This document shows positions 58,785 through 64,000 of a stretch of DNA of 64,000 nucleotides, in pieces. The stretch is from Siphonodentalium dalli. Lineage: Eukaryota; Mollusca; Scaphopoda; Gadilida; Siphonodentaliidae. The position numbers were made by a program, and so were the translations under genes. Under the pieces are notes generated by a model, which saw only the letters and a list, made by a program, of their open reading frames with translations, ran no database searches and had not been told where the DNA came from. Location: assembly GCA_032622095.1 (NCBI GenBank), contig CP136069.1, positions 19,915,326 through 19,979,325 on the forward strand, given 5' to 3'. The number at the start of each line of letters is the position of its first letter. Position 1 is the first letter of the stretch.

Positions 58785-59790
58785 TACTATATATTTTGAG
58801 ACTTCCGTATATATATATATATGTATGTGTGTGTGTGGGTACTTTATAGAATCGAAAACGACTGGTTCGATCGTGCTCAAACTTCGTATATAATCTCTGA
58901 GCACTGATTCACCACCCCCAATCATCAAAATCACCGCAAACACCACTTCTGGGGTTAAGGCATCAACGATCTTTATATTGACCATATACGGAGTTGTTAA
59001 CGACGAACGCTCTTTATTGCAATCGACATAGCTAAACGACTACCGCCATGCGTAAAATACGGATGCGGACGAATGCATTTATCTCGATTAAAAATGCAGA
59101 ATTGATCTAAGAGGCGTAACTCTACATTCTGGTTCACGACGGGATTAATTGACTGTCCGCTCTTTGCGGGGGTATCATAATTTCTCTTGATTAAAAAGTA
59201 TGTTGTTCCTAGGAACGGGGAAGTTTAGGACCGGTACCCTGAATTAACTCAGCTCAAATTTCGTATATAAGTGTAAAAACCCACGGGATCGGGAAGTTTA
59301 GGACGGGTACCATGAATTAACTCATTTAATCGACATAGCTAAACGACTACCTCCATGCGTAAAAATACGGATGCGGGACGAAATGAATTTATCTCGATTA
59401 AAAAGGCAGAATTGATCTAAGAGGCGTAACTCTACATTCTGGTTAATTGACTGGCCGCTCTTTGCGGGGGTATCATAATTTATCTTGATTAAAAAGTCTG
59501 CTGTTCCTAGGAACGGGGAAGTTTAGGACGGGTACCATGAATTAACTCATTGAAAAACAAAGATTGCGTTGTCTGTCGTTCCTAGGAAGGGGGGATTTCA
59601 TCGGGTCAATTTTTCCGCCAGAAAAAAGCACAATTAACTCATGGAAAAACAAAGAATTAAATTCAAAAATTCAAAAAAACATAAATTATATTTAAAAAAC
59701 ATTAAATTAAAAAATATTATAAAAAAAAATAATAATTTAAAAAATGTCATGTTTCTGAACAACCACGCCAGTGGCGGGCTAACCTGCTAG
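58785..59790 (+). mobile_element. Helitron-like element, A-type
   Basis: TACTATATATTTTGAGACTT start; duplicated AAGTTTAGGAC.GGTACC and GACATAGCTAAACGACTACC blocks; 3' CACGCCAGTGGCGGGCTAAC, CTG, CTAG 59787-59790. Confidence 0.8.
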
Positions 59791-60610
59791 TCGACTATAT
59801 ATTCCGTATATATATGTGTGTGTGTGTGTGTGGGTACTTCATAGAATCGAAAACGGCTGCGCGGATCGAGCTCAAATTTCGTATATAAGGGTAAAAACCC
59901 ACGGGTATCGTCCACGTCGCATTTTGGACAAGCTCAGAGCACCGCTTCTCCCTTCCCAGTCACACAAAATGGCACCGTGGAAGTTAACACACCAATGCTC
60001 CTTATATATTCCATATTGGGAGATTTAACCGGTTAACGCTCTTTATAGTCATCGACGTATCGATCTAAGAGGCGTAACTCTACATTTTTATTAGTTTTCG
60101 CAATGTGATTCTTACGTCTGGGTCTCGGCGTGTGCGTCATTATACAGACATGAGCGTGTTATGTGATTCTTACGTACCCAGGTCTTCCTGGGAACGCGGA
60201 TCGGATCAGTTTTTCCGCCCTAGGTGATTTTCACCTCGAAACGGGTACCCACAAATTATATATATGCGTGTTTTGTGATTCTTACGTACTTAGGGCTTCC
60301 TAAGAACGCGGATCGGGTCAGTTTTTCCGCCCTAGGCGATTTTCACCTCGAAACGGGTACCCACAAATTATATATATGTGTGCATGTGTCCTTTATAGAC
60401 TCGAACCGATTGCGCTTACACTTGCAACCTACGGGAAGTGTCATGGACGGGTTAAATTGTGACCCCGACCTGACATTGACCTTGAAAATGATCAATTCAA
60501 GGTCAAATCGGGTAAAATATTGAAAAACCAAAAATTAAAAAATTAAATTAATAAAAAAAAAAATTGTCATGTTTCTGACGAACGCCGCCAGTGGCGGGCT
60601 AACCTGCTAG
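59791..60610 (+). mobile_element. Helitron-like element, A-type
   Basis: Start TCGACTATATATTCCGTATA; two copies of CCGCCCTAGG.GATTTTCACC; 3' CCGCCAGTGGCGG, GCTAACCTG, CTAG 60607-60610. Nearly identical to 63063-63886. Confidence 0.85.
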
Positions 60611-61174
60611 TCTACTATATATTTTGAGACATACGTATATAAATGTGTGTGTATCCTTTATAGACTCCAAAACAGCTCGACCGATTGAGCCCAAACTTGC
60701 TACCTAGCTAGGGGTACTTTTGTCCTGGAAGGGTCATGGACGGATCAGGTCGTGACCCCGACCTGATATTGACCTTCAAAATGGTCAATTCAAGGTCAAA
60801 TCTGGCGGATTTCGACGAATTGTTTTACCTAGGATACTTATGTCCGAGGAGTGTTTTGGATGGGTCAAATCGTGAACACGACCTGACCTTGACTTTCAAA
60901 ATGGTAAATGCAATGCCAAATCGGGTAAAACTAGCGGATTTCGGCGATATTTGATATCTAGGGGTGCTTTTATCCGGGGAGTGTTTTGGACGGGTCAAAT
61001 CGTTACCATGATCTGAACTTGACCTTCAAAATGGTCAATTCACGTGTACTTTTGTCCGGTGAGTGTATTGGACGGGTCAAATCGTGACCCTGACCTGACC
61101 TTTATCTTCAAAATAGTCATTTCAAGGTCAAATCGGGTCCAATTTCTGATGCCAATTGCGGGCTATTCTGCTAG
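60611..61174 (+). mobile_element. Helitron-like element, C-type core with different 3' end
   Basis: Start TCTACTATATATTTTGAGAC; four degenerate units with GTGTTTTGGACGGGTCAAAT, CGTGACCCCGACCTGACCTT, CAAAATGGTCAATTCAAGGT; 3' GATGCCAATTGCGGGCTATT, CTG, CTAG 61171-61174, with a weakened hairpin. Confidence 0.7.
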
Positions 61175-61810
61175 TATATCTCATATATATTTTGAAGACC
61201 TCTGTCTGTCTGTCTGTCTGTTTGTTTGTCTGTCTGTCATTTATACAAATCTACGATTCTCGACCGATCGGGACGAAACTTGGTACGTGTGTGTAGTTTG
61301 ACCAGGCGGTGGTCGTTGTCGTATTGGCGAGCCCATGCGACGCCCGTGCAGCGCATGCGCAGACGAGATCTCGGAAATGGGTGGAGCTATCGAATTGAAA
61401 TTTGGTATGTGAATGTATCTTGCCCCGAATACGAATTTTATCGGGTCGCCGAGCCCGTGCGACGAGAGCTTCGCGCATGCGCACACGAGATCTCGGAAAC
61501 GGGTGGAGCTATCGACTTGAAATTTGGTATGAGAATGTATCTTGCCCCGGATACGAATTTTATCGGGTCGCCGAGTCCGTGCGACGCCAGCTTCGCGCAT
61601 GCGCAGACCAGATCTCGGAAACGGGTGGAGCTATCGACTTTAAATTTGCTATGTGAATGTATCTTGCCCCGGATACGAATTTTATCGGATCGCCGAGCCG
61701 GTGCGACGCCAGCTTCGCGCAAGCGCAGACCAGATCTCGGAAACGGGTGGATATATCGACTTGAAATTTGGTTTTTGAATAGCCCGGTCAATGTCGGGCT
61801 CATCGGCTAG
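61175..61810 (+). mobile_element. Helitron-like element, B-type with four core repeats
   Basis: Start near TCTCATATATATTTTGAAGA (after TATA), (CTGT)n; four 122-bp repeats with GAGATCTCGGAAA at about 61365, 61487, 61609 and 61731; 3' GCCCGGTCAATGTCGGGC, TCATCGG, CTAG 61807-61810. Long open frames on both strands (up to 194 codons) are by-products of the repeat. Confidence 0.8.
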
Positions 61811-63062
61811 TACTATATATTTTGTGACTTCCGTTTATATATATGTGTGTACTTTATAGAATCGAAAACGAATGGTCGGATCGAGCTCAAACATCGTATA
61901 TAAGGGTAAAAACCCACGGGGATCGTCCCCGTCGGATTTTGGACAAGCTCAGAGCACCGCCACTCCCTTCCCAATCATCAAAATCACCGCAAAAGACACT
62001 TCGGGGGTTAACGCATCAACGATCTTTATATTGACCGTATTTGGAGTCGTTAGCCGACAAACGCTCGTTATTGCCATCGACGTTGCTAAACCGTTAACCA
62101 TGCGTACGAAACTACGGACGCGAAACGCGAAATGCATTTATCTCGATTAAAAAGGCAGAATTAACTTGTGTGATTCTTATGTATGTCGTTCCTAGGAACG
62201 GGGGAAATTTTCAATCATACCTCTTTTAGGGACGGGTACTGCGTGTTGTGTGAAAACAAAAATGCGTGTTGTGTGATTCTTATGTCTGGGGGAAATTTCA
62301 TCGGGTCAGTTTTTCCGCCAGATGTACCTTAAATCATACCTATTTTAGGGACGGGTACTGCGTGTTTAGTGATTCTTATGTCTTCTTCATCTTAATCGGG
62401 TAAAAAACTTCTACTCGGATAAAAAATTTCAATCCAGTAAATTAAAAATGCACATCTAACTCATGTTATAAACAAAAAATTAATATTAACTCATTGAGAA
62501 CAAAAATTTAAATGCGGGGGTATCATAATTTCTCTTGATTAAAAAGTCTTGTTCCTAGGAACGGGGAAGTTTAGGACCGGTACCCTGAATTAACTCATTG
62601 AATCGACATAGCTAAACGACTACCTCCATGCGTAAAATACGGATGCGGCACGAAATGCATTTATCTCGATTAAAAAGGCAGAATTGATCTAAGAGGCGTA
62701 ACTCTACATTCTGGTTAATTGACTGTCCGCTCTTTGCGGGGGTATCATAATTTCTCTTGATTAAAAAGTCTGTTGTTCCTAGGAACGGGGAAGTTTAGGA
62801 CGGGTACCATGAATTAACTCATTGAAAAACAAAGATTGCGTTGTCTGTCGTTCCTAGGAAGGGGGGATTTCATCGGGTCAATTTTTCCGCCAGAAAAAAG
62901 CACAATTAACTCATGGAAAAACAAAGAATTAAATTCAAAAATTCAAAAAAACATAAATTATATTTAAAAAACATTAAATTAAAAAATATTAAAAAAAATA
63001 ATAATAATTTTAAAAATGTCATGTTTCTGAACAACCACGCCAGTGGCGGGCTAACCTGCTAG
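61811..63062 (+). mobile_element. Helitron-like element, A-type
   Basis: Start TACTATATATTTTGTGACTT. Its first part matches 58785-59100 and its second part (62517-63062) matches 59165-59790. 3' CACGCCAGTGGCGGGCTAAC, CTG, CTAG 63059-63062. Confidence 0.8.
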
Positions 63063-63886
63063 TCGACTATATATTCCGTATATATATATGTGTGTGTGTG
63101 TGTGTGGGTACTTCATAGAATCGAAAACGGCTGCGCGGATCGAGCTCAAATTTCGTATATAAGGGTAAAAACCCACGGGTATCGTCCACGTCGCATTTTG
63201 GACAAGCTCAGAGCACCGCTTCTCCCTTCCCAGTCACACAAAATGGCACCGTGGAAGTTAACACACCAATGCTCCTTATATATTCCATATTGGGAGATTT
63301 AACCGGTTAACGCTCTTTATAGTCATCGACGTATCGATCTAAGAGGCGTAACTCTACATTTTTATTAGTTTTCGCAATGTGATTCTTACGTCTGGGTCTC
63401 TGCGTGTGCGTCATTATACAGACATGAGCGTGTTATGTGATTCTTACGTACCCAGGGCTTCCTGGGAACGCGGATCGGATCAGTTTTTCCGCCCTAGGTG
63501 ATTTTCACCTCGAAACGGGTACCCACAAATTATATATATGCGTGTTTTGTGATTCTTACGTACTTAGGGCTTCCTAAGAACGCGGATCGGGTCAGTTTTT
63601 CCGCCCTAGGCGATTTTCATCTCGAAACGGGTACCCACAAATTATATATATGTGTGCATGTGTCCTTTATAGACTCGAACCGATTGCGCTTACACTTGCA
63701 ACCTACGGGAAGTGTCATGGATGGGTTAAATTGTGACCCCGACCTGACATTGACCTTGAAAATGATCAATTCAAGGTCAAATCGGGTAAAATATTGAAAA
63801 ACCAAAAATTAAAAAATTAAATTAATAAAAAAAAAAAAATTGTCATGTTTCTGACGAACGCCGCCAGTGGCGGGCTAACCTGCTAG
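63063..63886 (+). mobile_element. Helitron-like element, A-type
   Basis: Almost base-for-base copy of 59791-60610, offset about 3,274 bp; 3' CCGCCAGTGGCGG, GCTAACCTG, CTAG 63883-63886. Confidence 0.85.
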
Positions 63887-64000
63887 TCTACTATATATTT
63901 TGAGACATACGTATATAAATGTGTGTGTATCCTTTATAGACTCGAAAACAGCTCGACCGATTGAGCCCAAACTTGCTACCTAGCTAGGGGTACTTTTGTC
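63887..64000 (+). mobile_element. Helitron-like element, cut by window end
   Basis: Start TCTACTATATATTTTGAGAC; matches 60611-60724 with only a base or two different. Shows that the 3.27-kb duplicated block continues beyond the window. Confidence 0.8.

Noticed and set aside
61226-61810. 194-codon open frame with repeated CECILPRIRILS-like text
   Set aside because: Lies entirely in the 122-bp core repeats of a B-type Helitron-like element; similar frames recur in each B-type copy and on both strands.

Overview
The window looks like repeat-dense nuclear DNA of an animal, most likely a marine invertebrate. I see no bacterial-style operons, but spliced C-type lectin exons with good splice signals, animal-type retroelement fragments (a non-LTR LINE and a Penelope-like element) and large amounts of young, tandemly organised DNA-transposon sequence. 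The sequence alone does not fix the phylum; a lophotrochozoan or other non-vertebrate animal is an inference.

Left part (1-24 kb) is the genic part. On the + strand, exons at 2905-3081 and 7155-7369 join in phase 1 and encode a complete C-type lectin domain (CTLD) ending in a stop; the 4.07 kb intron holds a fold-back element, a duplicated block and a 67-bp satellite of about 19 copies. On the - strand, four exons (23172-23031, 19907-19743, 16367-16176, 15341-15097) all join in phase 1 and sum to 744 nt, exactly 248 codons: signal peptide and Cys-bearing linker, coiled-coil neck, first half of a CTLD, second half plus stop. This is a secreted, probably oligomeric lectin-like protein. A 36-bp tandem repeat lies just upstream of its start codon, and a 2.4 kb TIR element (TTA target duplication, LINE fragment nested inside) starts 28 bp upstream of its neck-exon splice acceptor.

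Middle part (24-40 kb) has no gene I can support. It holds a large inverted repeat (about 25.5-32.3 kb) whose right arm is split by a second fold-back element, a 165-bp near-perfect palindrome, a poly-C tract, a 3-kb element built of seventeen 164-bp repeats, a LINE tail and the endonuclease end of a Penelope-like element.

Right part (40-64 kb) is dominated by Helitron-like elements. They share a 5' TC...TATATATTTTG start followed by TA/TG or CTGT microsatellites, tandem core repeats, and a 3' end made of a GC hairpin, 7-9 nt, then CTAG. An isolated copy at 1004-1898 sits exactly between A and T, as expected for Helitrons. Many copies are head to tail (CTAG joined to the next TC). One member appears to have expanded into three nearly identical 2.26 kb repeats plus a fourth diverged one (46.25-54.7 kb); three of these carry a 493-bp TTAA-flanked MITE whose empty site is preserved in the fourth. 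Between two of these element groups lies a broken small membrane-protein gene (41257-41915, -) that I do not recognise.
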